This document shows positions 24,726 through 32,848 of a stretch of DNA of 64,000 bases, piece by piece. The notes under the pieces are model-generated. The model ran no database searches. It was not told the DNA's origin and was given only the letters and a program-made list of their open reading frames with translations. Every line of letters starts with the position of its first letter. Position 1 is the stretch's first letter. The position numbers and the translations under genes are program-made. The stretch comes from Bacillus sp. B15-48 (GTDB taxonomy: Bacteria > Bacillota > Bacilli > Bacillales > Cytobacillaceae): positions 496,001 through 560,000 of the forward strand of contig NZ_WOFU01000003.1 of the NCBI RefSeq assembly GCF_016879755.1. The letters are read 5' to 3'.

Positions 24726-26648
24726 ATGGAAATGTTGAACCATATTAAACGACATACCAATCATATCACGCTCATCGCCGGGATTTTAATTGGATTGGGA
24801 TTCATTACAAAATTTATGAAGTATACGGAATGGAGCAATGGGCTTTTAATCGCAGCTACCGTGATAGCTGTTGTGCCGATCGCGATTAAAGCGTGGCAGT
24901 CTATTAGACTTCGGACTTTTAGTATCGAGTTACTTGTTACTATTGCTGTAATAGGAGCTCTCTATATTCAAGAATATGTTGAATCATCTGTTGTAACATT
25001 TCTATTTTTATTCGGTGCTTACTTAGAAAATCGGACGTTACAAAAAACCCGTTCTTCATTGAAGGAACTGGTCGATATGGCACCACAGGAAGCAATATTA
25101 CTTCATAAAGATGGCAACAGGGAAAATATTAGTATCGATGATGTCAAGCTAGGCGATCGCATTGTTGTATTACCAGGTGGAAAAATCCCAGTTGATGGGG
25201 TCATTGTAAAAGGTCAGGGATCCATCAACGAGGCAGCCATTACCGGTGAATCGGTTCCTGTCAACAAATCCAATGATGGCCACGTATTCAGCGGCTCGAT
25301 TTTAGATACTGGGTATATTGAAATCGTTGCTGAAAAAGTTGGTGATGATACGACCTTTGCTAAAATCATCGAGCTTGTTGAGGAAGCACAAGATTCGAAA
25401 TCAAAGACGGAACGTTTCCTCGACCGTTTTTCGAATTATTACACACCAGGAGTAACCGTTTTATCAATTCTTGTATATATCATTACTCGTGACTTACATT
25501 TAGCCATCACTTTCCTAGTCATCGCATGTCCTGGAGCACTTGTCATCGGTGCCCCGGTATCAAACGTAGCTGGAATTGGAAATGGTGCGAAAAATGGGGT
25601 GTTAATCAAGGGTGGCGAAATCATGGAGACGTTCGCCAAGGTAGATACATTAATATTTGATAAAACTGGAACGTTGACAAAGGGGAAACCTGAAGTAACT
25701 GATTTTTATACTTTTGGTTCAATGAAGTCTAACGATATTTTAGGATTGGTCGCTAAGGCTGAAACGATATCAGAACACCATTTAGGTCAAACGATTGTAA
25801 AAGATGCAAAAAATAAAGGGTTTGATCTGAACATGTATCAACTGACCGATGGTGAAGCGATTAAAGGGAAAGGACTAACGGCCACTGTCGATGGACAAAT
25901 GATTTTAGCGGGAAATCGAAAATTAATGGATGATAAAAGAGTTCACGTTGAACCAAAGGCAGCGCAATATGCAGTAAATCGAGAAAAAGCGGGTAACACG
26001 GCGATTTTTATTGCAATCAACGGCAAACTAGAAGCGATTATTTCCATAGCTGACCAAATCCGCGATGATGCTCAGGAAGCGTTAGCACATATGCGTGCCA
26101 ATGGAATAAAAAGAATCATTATGCTCACTGGTGACAATCGCCATACTGCAGAATCTGTGGCAACACAACTGGGAATCGATCAATTTTATGCGGAGCTTTT
26201 ACCGAATGAAAAGGTGGACTATGTAAGGAAATTTAAAGAAGAAGGTGCCATAGTAGCGATGGCAGGCGATGGGGTCAATGATGCTCCGGCAATTGCAACA
26301 GCAGATATTGGGATCGCCATGGGTGAAGGTGGAACGGATGTTTCAATGGAAACTGCCGATGTCGTCTTAATGGCTGATAAACTTTCACAATATGCCCATG
26401 CCCATGCCCTTTCTAAGTCAACAATAAGAAATATGCGCCAAAATATAATCATTGCTTTAGCAGTAGTCGTTATTCTTCTCATCGGTGTCCTAGGAGGGAA
26501 AGTCCACTTAGCAAGCGGAATGTTTATCCATGAAGGCAGCGTCCTAGTTGTCATCTTGAATGCCATGAGATTAATCAAATTTAAAACGAAGGCTGGTCAA
26601 AATGCAAAAAAAGCCGCTGAACAGATCAAAGAAAGCTTGGCAGCATAA
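24726..26648 (+). CDS. Heavy-metal P1B-type ATPase with CPG motif
   Basis: 640 residues, no N-terminal HMA domain. Motifs in order: TGES (173-176) in the actuator domain, CPG (C268-P269-G270, in ACPGALVIGAPVS) in the transmembrane ion site, DKTGT with phosphorylated D312, and GDGVND near the C-terminus. The usual P1B ion motifs are CPC, CPH or SPC; CPG is atypical. Metal specificity cannot be predicted, but zinc, cadmium, iron or cobalt efflux are candidates. AAGGAGG lies 5 nt before the ATG. A conserved repeat forms its leader, and an HMA peptide gene follows 345 nt later. Confidence 0.92.
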   Translation: MEMLNHIKRHTNHITLIAGILIGLGFITKFMKYTEWSNGLLIAATVIAVVPIAIKAWQSIRLRTFSIELLVTIAVIGALYIQEYVESSVVTFLFLFGAYLENRTLQKTRSSLKELVDMAPQEAILLHKDGNRENISIDDVKLGDRIVVLPGGKIPVDGVIVKGQGSINEAAITGESVPVNKSNDGHVFSGSILDTGYIEIVAEKVGDDTTFAKIIELVEEAQDSKSKTERFLDRFSNYYTPGVTVLSILVYIITRDLHLAITFLVIACPGALVIGAPVSNVAGIGNGAKNGVLIKGGEIMETFAKVDTLIFDKTGTLTKGKPEVTDFYTFGSMKSNDILGLVAKAETISEHHLGQTIVKDAKNKGFDLNMYQLTDGEAIKGKGLTATVDGQMILAGNRKLMDDKRVHVEPKAAQYAVNREKAGNTAIFIAINGKLEAIISIADQIRDDAQEALAHMRANGIKRIIMLTGDNRHTAESVATQLGIDQFYAELLPNEKVDYVRKFKEEGAIVAMAGDGVNDAPAIATADIGIAMGEGGTDVSMETADVVLMADKLSQYAHAHALSKSTIRNMRQNIIIALAVVVILLIGVLGGKVHLASGMFIHEGSVLVVILNAMRLIKFKTKAGQNAKKAAEQIKESLAA

Positions 26649-26842
26649 TGGTTTTTAAGAATTTATAATAACAGACATCCATGCAAAAATATTAGGCACA
26701 TAAATGAATGAAATAACATTTTTCCACAGTTATTTCAGGGTAGATCTAAGAGGGTAGGAAATTTAATTTTCGAACCTCTTATTTTTTATAAGACTAGGAG
26801 ATTGTGGAAAAGGAAAAGGCAAATTCATAAGTTTCTCTAAAA

Positions 26843-26856
26843 TTGATTTATATCAA
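26843..26856. promoter_or_regulatory. FNR-like palindrome upstream of HMA peptide gene
   Basis: TTGAT TTAT ATCAA is a perfect 14-nt dyad of the Proteobacterial FNR/Crp form, 138 nt before the HMA gene start. Bacillus Fnr sites are usually TGTGA-N6-TCACA, so the regulator is uncertain. Confidence 0.3.
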
Positions 26857-26993
26857 GGTTATGATTTTTAGCATGATCTAGAATGTAAGTATAGAAACAA
26901 AAGGAAATCAAAACAAAAATTCAGGAGGCTGCTAATTTGACGACAATATCCAATCGCTTTTTGGGAGCATAGAAACTAAAGGGGGAAATAATA

Positions 26994-27218
26994 ATGCAAA
27001 AAGCCATTTTGCAATTAGAAACATTAACTTGTCCAACATGTATAAAAAAAATCGAAAGTGCCCTTGGGAAAGTTGGCGGGGTGGAAAGTGTAAAGGTTTT
27101 ATTTAACGCCAGCAAAGCTAAAGTAGATTTTGATGACAATAAAGTATCCGCGAATCAATTAAAAGATACGGTTGAGAAATTAGGTTATGATGTACTTACA
27201 GTAAAAACAAATGAATAA
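26994..27218 (+). CDS. HMA-domain heavy-metal-binding peptide
   Basis: 74 residues forming a single heavy-metal-associated domain. The metal-binding loop is LTCPTCIKKIESAL (C13, C16), followed by GGVESVKVLFNASKAKVDF, the usual beta-alpha-beta-beta-alpha-beta order. The second position is P-T between the cysteines as in CPxC variants. GGGG precedes the ATG. It is separated from the ATPase gene and has its own upstream region and terminator, but could act as the ATPase's detached metal-delivery domain. Confidence 0.88.
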   Translation: MQKAILQLETLTCPTCIKKIESALGKVGGVESVKVLFNASKAKVDFDDNKVSANQLKDTVEKLGYDVLTVKTNE

Positions 27219-27228
27219 TAAATATGAA

Positions 27229-27264
27229 GGTTGCGACACCTAATTAGGTGTCGCAACCTTTTGG
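27229..27264 (+). terminator. Intrinsic terminator after HMA gene
   Basis: Perfect 15-bp inverted repeat GGTTGCGACACCTAA/TTAGGTGTCGCAACC followed by TTTT. Confidence 0.9.
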
Positions 27265-27341
27265 TTTAAAACAGGCTCATGACTCCAAATATTGAAGTAT
27301 AAAGGGGTCAGGCAGCAGAATAAGGGCCTACTTTTCTGACG

Positions 27342-28082
27342 TTATAGCGCTGCAGAGCCACCATCAATCGAAATGACTGCGCCGTGAATATAGGATGCTT
27401 CATCACTTAGTAGAAATGCGACGACATTTCCAACTTCATGCGGCTGCCCTAATCTTCCCATTGGTACTGCATCCCCCATCGCCTTAATCGCATCTGCTGG
27501 AAATGCTTTTACCATTGGGGTTTCGTTCGTTCCTGGAGCAATTGCATTAATACGAATATTATCTCTTCCATATTCGCCAGCAATCGTTTTTGTTAACCCA
27601 ACAATTCCATGTTTTGTTGCCGAATAAGGTCCCAATGTTGGAATTCCAACAATACCACCTAATGATGCCGTATTAACAATGGAACCGCCACCCGTTTTCA
27701 ACATCTCATTTACAACATATTTCAAGCCATAAAAGGCACCTTTTAAATTCACATTGACGATGGCGTCAAATTCTTCTTCTGAACATTCTAATGTGCGTAC
27801 ACCTGAACCAGAAATACCGGCATTATTGAAAAACATATTAATCTTTCCGAAGTGTTCCACTGTTTGAGAAACATAACTTTTAACATCTTCGACTTTACTA
27901 ACATCTGCTTCAATAAAAATCGCATCTGCACCCAATTCTTTACAAAGTTTTACAGTTTCTTCTCCATGTTCTTTCGATAGATCAACAACACTAATATTTG
28001 CTCCCCTTTGAGCAAGTTTTACAGCCGTTTCTCTTCCAAACCCACTTCCACCGCCAGTAATAATCGCTGTTTTCCCTTGCAT
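27342..28082 (-). CDS. SDR-family NAD(P)-dependent oxidoreductase
   Basis: 246 residues of the classical short-chain dehydrogenase fold. GGGSGFGRETA cofactor loop at the N-terminus, NNAG, the catalytic Ser (NTASLGG) and YxxxK (PYSATKHG) and the C-terminal YIHGAVISIDGG. The family resembles glucose 1-dehydrogenase or 3-ketoacyl reductases, but the substrate cannot be assigned. It stands alone, with the HMA terminator converging behind it. Confidence 0.9.
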   Translation of the reverse strand: MQGKTAIITGGGSGFGRETAVKLAQRGANISVVDLSKEHGEETVKLCKELGADAIFIEADVSKVEDVKSYVSQTVEHFGKINMFFNNAGISGSGVRTLECSEEEFDAIVNVNLKGAFYGLKYVVNEMLKTGGGSIVNTASLGGIVGIPTLGPYSATKHGIVGLTKTIAGEYGRDNIRINAIAPGTNETPMVKAFPADAIKAMGDAVPMGRLGQPHEVGNVVAFLLSDEASYIHGAVISIDGGSAAL

Positions 28083-28216
28083 TTACAACACTCCTCAATT
28101 TATGTATTTACTAAGACTCAGTTTGTGAAATATTTAACAATCTATCTATATTGTACTATATCATAGTTTTTTTACAAAATTAAATATTTAATACTAAAAA
28201 AAGTACCTGGCCATTG

Positions 28217-28263
28217 TACCTGACCCCCGACGCGGTAATGCTTTACCATAGTAGAGTCAGGCA
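28217..28263. repeat. CTGACCCCC...GGTCAG-type palindromic repeat
   Basis: A unit with ACCTGACCCCCGACGCGG, TAATGCTTTACC and GAGTCAGGCA. Related units are at 43769, 45585, 46293, 46773, 55302, 56056 and 62821. Confidence 0.65.
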
Positions 28264-28441
28264 CCGGAATTTTTGGTAGAAACACCAGCTAAGATTGCTT
28301 GATAAGGTAACCATAATACTCGCCCGCTAAAACCCATTGTTGAACAACATTCTTAATATTTGTTATATTGGTAATAATTCCATGATTAGGATAATAACCA
28401 CAACCTAGATTTTAAGGGGAAATTACAAAAGAGGTGATTGT

Positions 28442-28978
28442 TTGAAAAGCAAACTGAGCCAGTTGTTTGAGGAGAAAAGATGTGTTCACGTATTGTATTC
28501 CTATAATGGGTTAGAGAATTACGTAGAACAAGCGGTGAGTTATGTCCGAGATGGGATTAGGGCCGGAGATTATGTTATTTTTATTGAAAATGACCGTCTT
28601 TTGCCTATCATTCAAAAAGAACTGGAAAAAGTGTTAACAGACGAACAAAGGGAATTCATCCAATGGATAAATAATTTCGATTTCTATTATTCTAGTGGCA
28701 GTTATCATCCTCCAGCCATCACGAACTACTTTAATAAGATGGTAGAACCATATATTGAACATAAAACTCCCTTTCGTTCGTGGGCACATGTTGAGTGGAC
28801 CACTATGCAAGACCCACTACATTTAATAGAAGATTTCGAGAAAATTGTAGACGAAGCAGTCCACCAGTTGTCGTTTCCATTAATTTGTGCTTATGAAGGG
28901 AAGCGAATGCCCGAGTACTTAGAAAAAATCCTAATGGAAACACATCCTTATGTGCTAATGGAGGATGATATTATGTGA
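28442..28978 (+). CDS. MEDS-domain protein
   Basis: 178 residues beginning at a TTG with GAGGTG 5 nt upstream. The sequence HVLYSYNGLENYVEQAVSYV followed by RDGIRAGDYVIFIENDRLLP matches the MEDS (DcmR-type sensory) domain found in regulators of C1 compounds and in anti-sigma-like proteins. It is a stand-alone MEDS module without a DNA-binding domain. Related proteins in Bacillus are linked to stress sigma-factor control, but no partner gene is adjacent. Followed by a hairpin terminator at 29027-29071. Confidence 0.8.
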   Translation: MKSKLSQLFEEKRCVHVLYSYNGLENYVEQAVSYVRDGIRAGDYVIFIENDRLLPIIQKELEKVLTDEQREFIQWINNFDFYYSSGSYHPPAITNYFNKMVEPYIEHKTPFRSWAHVEWTTMQDPLHLIEDFEKIVDEAVHQLSFPLICAYEGKRMPEYLEKILMETHPYVLMEDDIM

Positions 28979-29026
28979 GCAAATGGACGGTTCTTTTAGG
29001 GAACAATTGGAAGTTTTGCATAAAAA

Positions 29027-29071
29027 AAGGCACATGGAGTGAGATTTAGTTGCTCGATGTGTCTTTTTCAT
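29027..29071 (+). terminator. Intrinsic terminator after MEDS gene
   Basis: AAGGCACAT...GATGTGTCTTTTT hairpin with interior loop. Confidence 0.65.
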
Positions 29072-29099
29072 TTCCTCTACATTTTCCGCAGACAAAATC

Positions 29100-29214
29100 T
29101 CTTTCCTTTGACTCGTGATTCTGTCCGAATAAACACCACTTTCGGACAACTTTCCTCCTTGAGCTCAAGTTTCTGTCCGAATGAACACCGGTTTCGGACA
29201 ACTTCTCTCCCTTG
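29100..29214. repeat. TTCTGTCCGAATGAACACC repeat cluster
   Basis: Two units with CTGTCCGAATAAACACC and TTTCGGACAACTT are arranged head to tail; each unit can form a hairpin TCCGAA...TTCGGA. More copies are at 31825-31886 and 41825-41960. Spacing is irregular and the units lie in different contexts, so not a CRISPR array. Confidence 0.7.
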
Positions 29215-29242
29215 AGATAAAGATAGACGACGTTGCTCCACA

Positions 29243-30007
29243 CTACATGACAAATCCGCCGTCGACATATAAGGTTTGGCCTGTCATGAACTGACTCCAA
29301 TCAGAGGCTAGGAACAATACAGGCCCCGCGACATCTTCTGGAGTGGCAATTCGTTTTAATGGGGTTTGGGCAATAATTAATTCCTTTAGTTCTTCTTTTG
29401 TCGTCTGACTTGAATCTGTTGGATAGACAAGACCAGGCGCGACGCAATTGACGCGGATTCCAAATGATCCCAGTTCGGCAGCTAAATTGCGACTATAGCC
29501 CAATAAAGCAGTTTTGGCCGTATTGTATTCATGATAAGGCACAATCGGCCTTGCAACTAAGTTACTAATTACGTTAATAATGCTTCCATGACTTTGTTTT
29601 TTCATGATTGGCACAACTGCTTGACACATATAATGGGTGGAGCGTACGGAACCATCTAATTGTGTCTGGTAATCATCCCAGCTTAGTTCCCAAGACAATT
29701 TCCGATTCTCTGGATCAAATTGGTAAGGTGTAAAGGCATTGTTAACGACAACATCGATTTTTCCTGTTTCTAATTCCACTTGTTGAATCATCTGATTAAT
29801 AGCCGACTCTGACGTAACATCTCCCTGTAACGCCCAGCCGTCCCCTCCAAGACTGGTACATTCCGCAGCCACTTGCTCCGCTCTTTCGTGGTTTTGTAAA
29901 TAATTAATAATCACAAAAGCACCTTCTTTAGCAAATCACCGGGCAATCGCTGCGCCAATCCCACGGCTGGCACCTGTCACAAGGACCACTTTCCCTTCAA
30001 ATTTCAT
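29243..30007 (-). pseudogene. SDR-family oxidoreductase broken by one stop codon
   Basis: The gene begins at an ATG at 30007 (MKFEGKVVLVTGASRGIG...), but codon 24 is TGA (29936-29938) exactly where AR[R/x]FAKEGAF would be read. Everything downstream is intact and includes NNAF, the YNTAK active site and ASDWSQFMTGQTLYVDGG. An ATG at 29914 could restart translation only without the dinucleotide loop. The ATG overlaps the stop of the preceding substrate-binding protein fragment (ATGA). The single nonsense change suggests recent inactivation. Confidence 0.85.
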
Positions 30008-30480
30008 CGGTTATTTTCCTCCAAAAATTCCTCTGTTACCACTTGAGATAGATCAAGTTTGTTTTTCACTAAGCCTAATTGCCGATACGTATCGGCCCCA
30101 GCTTGTAAAAGATTCACATCAATCGCTCCCAAGCCGCGATTCTTCGTATCATCTGAAAGTGTAGAAGCATTTCTCAGTTTAATAATTTCGAGATTCACTT
30201 CTTCGTCTTTCCCATCAATCGCATATTTTTTCGCAAGGGAGGCGGCTTCCTCTGGATTGTCCACCATCCACTGCGCACTATTTCGATAAGCGTTAATTAA
30301 CTTCTCCAGTTCGTCTTTCTTTTCTTCATAAGTTTTCTCTGTGACGACAAAAACGTCACTCGGGACATTTAAGTAATCTTTTACCTCAATCACGTTGGCA
30401 TCGCCCAAACCTTTTTGTTGAGCGAGAAACAGCCCTGTATCCGAAGAAGCATAGGGACGTACCGAGACCAGTGAAAAAGT
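30004..30480 (-). pseudogene. C-terminal fragment of a nitrate/sulfonate-type substrate-binding protein
   Basis: The frame from about 30474 reads VVPTFSLVSVRPYASSDTG, then LFLAQQKGLGDANVIEVKDY and continues to the stop at 30004. The remaining 150 residues match the C-terminal lobe of NMT1/SsuA-type periplasmic-binding proteins. The signal peptide and N-terminal lobe are missing, and the sequence upstream (30481 onward) shows no continuation. The stop overlaps the SDR ATG, so an ancestral operon for an ABC transporter of taurine- or pyrimidine-type substrates has been truncated. No permease or ATPase genes remain. Confidence 0.7.
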
Positions 30481-30869
30481 AGGGACTACATAAAAATCAA
30501 CTTAATTAGGGGGTACCAAAATGTCTCCCTCTGTAAGTAACGCGCCTTAGAAGCGATTCTAGAGCCTCGCTTTTCTATCTTCTTTTCTCATTTAATAAAA
30601 TTTGGACTTTTTCACCAGTCTCGGACGTACCTTATGCTCTACGAAAAAAAGAAACACAGGGTGCGTCCCAAATATCGGAGTTTTGCATGATAAAGGCACA
30701 TGGAGTGGGTTTTAGCTACTCGAAATGCCATTTTCTTTTTATATGTCAGTTGCCGTTCCTATCAAAAATAGAATCATTTATGAAGAAACCCTTCCATCAG
30801 ATTACTTGGGTCTTACTAACACCTTTGTTATAATAAGGAAACACTTATCATATAGCGGAGGACACAGTT
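30481..30869. other. Intergenic stretch without a gene
   Basis: Between the truncated substrate-binding protein and the YfhP-like gene I see no coding signal. A hairpin-like segment (AAAGGCACATGGAGTGGG...ATGCCATTTT) at about 30693-30740 resembles the terminator at 29027. Confidence 0.4.
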
Positions 30870-31736
30870 GTGGATACGATTACCCATACACTTTTTGGAC
30901 TTTCTTTATACGGTTCTGTTCAGAAGGAAAAGATGAATCGCAGAACAAAGATGGCTTACTTATTCACGGCCGTTGGGGCTAGTCAAATCCCTGATATTGA
31001 TGTCATTTCGCAAACTTGGGATTCAGAAGGGCTTTATCAAATGTGGCATCGCGGGATTACTCACTCGATTTTTCTAACTCCCCTATGGGCGATCCTCTTT
31101 TATGTTCTGTGCATCGTTTTCTTTAAAGTCAAAGATAGGCGAATATTTTTTCTCGGATGGCTGGCAGCTGCTATTCATGTGACGAGCGATGTTTTTAATG
31201 CTTGGGGCACGGGTTATCTTGAGCCGTTTTCGCAAATGCGCATTACCTTTGGAACAATCCCCATCATTGATTTTGTTTTCTGGGTGATTATTGGAGGTGC
31301 TTATTTTTTATCGAAAAAGAAGCCGGTTGCGAACAGACCTTTTTATTTCCGAGTCGCCTGGCTCCTCATCGCTCTTCATGTTGCCCTCCAAAGCTTGCAA
31401 GGGTACTATTTTCACCAAAAATACAGTCATGATTATGAGCAAGTTGCTTTATCAGCCGGTTTTATCCCGACTACCTTTCAGGTGATTACAAAACAAGAAG
31501 AGACTGTAACCCTCTATCAAGATGGGATGTTCCAATCGAAACAAACCTTGTATGTACTTGAATCCCAAGAGGATGCGGATTTAGACTATTTATTTTCAGA
31601 AAATCCAGCGGCCAAAACTCTTTACCAATGGTCACCATTTGTTGTCGTCGTTGATGATGATGAACAAATCGGTATTTACGATCCGAGATTTTATCGACAA
31701 GGACAATCGTTTCTTTTTGAAACCATTGAATACTAA
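30870..31736 (+). CDS. YfhP/YdjM-type membrane-bound metal-dependent hydrolase
   Basis: 288 residues starting at GTG with GAGGAC upstream. The conserved N-terminus MDTITHTLFGLSLYG and the WHRGITHSI motif provide histidines typical of the YdjM (LexA-regulated membrane hydrolase) family, here most like Bacillus YfhP. Four to five membrane helices lie in the first half; the C-terminal third is a soluble domain. Its biological role is not known. A terminator hairpin follows at 31745-31792. Confidence 0.83.
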   Translation: MDTITHTLFGLSLYGSVQKEKMNRRTKMAYLFTAVGASQIPDIDVISQTWDSEGLYQMWHRGITHSIFLTPLWAILFYVLCIVFFKVKDRRIFFLGWLAAAIHVTSDVFNAWGTGYLEPFSQMRITFGTIPIIDFVFWVIIGGAYFLSKKKPVANRPFYFRVAWLLIALHVALQSLQGYYFHQKYSHDYEQVALSAGFIPTTFQVITKQEETVTLYQDGMFQSKQTLYVLESQEDADLDYLFSENPAAKTLYQWSPFVVVVDDDEQIGIYDPRFYRQGQSFLFETIEY

Positions 31737-31744
31737 ATACAAAG

Positions 31745-31792
31745 AGTGCCAGACACCAACTAGAATCTTAAATGGTTTCTGGCGCTTTTTCT
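31745..31792 (+). terminator. Intrinsic terminator after YfhP-like gene
   Basis: AGTGCCAGACACC...GGTTTCTGGCGCT hairpin followed by TTTTT. Confidence 0.75.
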
Positions 31793-31824
31793 CTGAAAAA
31801 CGGGGTCCCAGGTGCTTCGCTCCT

Positions 31825-31886
31825 TTGACTCGAACTTCTGTCCGAATGAACACCGCTTTCGGACTAACTTTAACTTTTCTCCTTTG
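31825..31886. repeat. TTCTGTCCGAATGAACACC repeat, further copy
   Basis: TTTGACTCGAACTTC, TGTCCGAATGAACACCG, TTTCGGACTAACTT: same family as 29100-29214. Confidence 0.7.
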
Positions 31887-32043
31887 ACTCGGGGTTTGAA
31901 ACGTCCCTAAATGTCAGACAAATTTGATTTAGCACAAAAAATTGGTTATAATAGAATAATATAGAAATTTTTCATCATTTCTAGAGGCATTTTTATAAAG
32001 CCGATATCCAAGATTAGCATAATCAGAGGAAGGTGGAACGAAA

Positions 32044-32643
32044 ATGAACACGCTAGAAGTTCAAGTAAGGCAAAGTTTTAAAAGATCTGCATTAAAAAAA
32101 TTAAGAAATGATGGGAAAGTCCCCGCAATTGTATATGGTAGAGGGATGAATACGGAATCTATTTCGATGAAAAATGCAGAGTTACAAAAAGTGATCAAGA
32201 AGGTTGGCAGAAACGGGATTTTTCCGCTGCATCTAAATGGAAAGTCGATAAATGTTATTTTAAGAGACTATCAATCTAATCCTGTTACGAAAGACCTCCT
32301 TCATGTCGATTTTCTTCAAGTGGACAAACACACAGAGATCGATACGAAGGTTAGTGTGATTTTAAAGGGATCATCGAAAGGCGAAAAAGCTGGAGGGATT
32401 GTTAAACAATTTCTTCATGAGTTGGATCTTACAGCAAAAGCGAATGACATCCCTGATACGATCGAAATTGATACCACAGATTTTGAAATTGGTCACAGCG
32501 TGAGAGTATCAGATATTAAAAAAGCGTATAGCAACTGCACATTCAAACAAGACGATGATGAAACGATTGTGATGGTCGATTATGTGAAAGCTCACACAGA
32601 AGAAGAGGAAGAGGCAGCTGAAGTGGAAACAACAGGTGTCTAG
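32044..32643 (+). CDS. ctc: 50S ribosomal protein L25/general stress protein Ctc
   Basis: 199 residues. N-terminal L25 domain (VRQSFKRSALKKLRNDGKVPAIVYGRG) followed by the TL5/Ctc C-terminal beta domain (IDTKVSVILKGSSKGEKAGG) and an acidic tail (EEEEEAAEVE). The protein binds 5S rRNA in the large subunit; in Bacillus the homologue is a sigma-B-dependent general stress protein. AGGAAGGTGGAA precedes the ATG. No sigma-B promoter was recognised by eye. A terminator lies at 32754-32797. Confidence 0.93.
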   Translation: MNTLEVQVRQSFKRSALKKLRNDGKVPAIVYGRGMNTESISMKNAELQKVIKKVGRNGIFPLHLNGKSINVILRDYQSNPVTKDLLHVDFLQVDKHTEIDTKVSVILKGSSKGEKAGGIVKQFLHELDLTAKANDIPDTIEIDTTDFEIGHSVRVSDIKKAYSNCTFKQDDDETIVMVDYVKAHTEEEEEAAEVETTGV

Positions 32644-32753
32644 ATTCCGGACCTAGTACGCCCCGAAGCAAAATAACGATTTTGCTGGCTGGCGCCGTAC
32701 TGCACTCTCGATGCTCGAGATGGGTAATAACGAACACGAATAAAGTATAAATT

Positions 32754-32797
32754 AGAGGTTTTCCATTCGTTCCTTGAACTGTTGGAAAGCCTCTTTT
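32754..32797 (+). terminator. Intrinsic terminator after ctc
   Basis: AGAGGTTTTCCA...TGGAAAGCCTCT hairpin with an additional GTTCCTTGAAC inner stem, followed by TTTTAT. Confidence 0.75.
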
Positions 32798-32848
32798 ATA
32801 TTTGGTTTCCTTGTTCGTTAAAAGCGGGCGTGCTCATTTCATTTCCCC

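Noticed and set aside
29046-29300. Several frames across the CTGTCCGAATG repeats
   Set aside because: Repeat-derived; they lack starts with a Shine-Dalgarno site.
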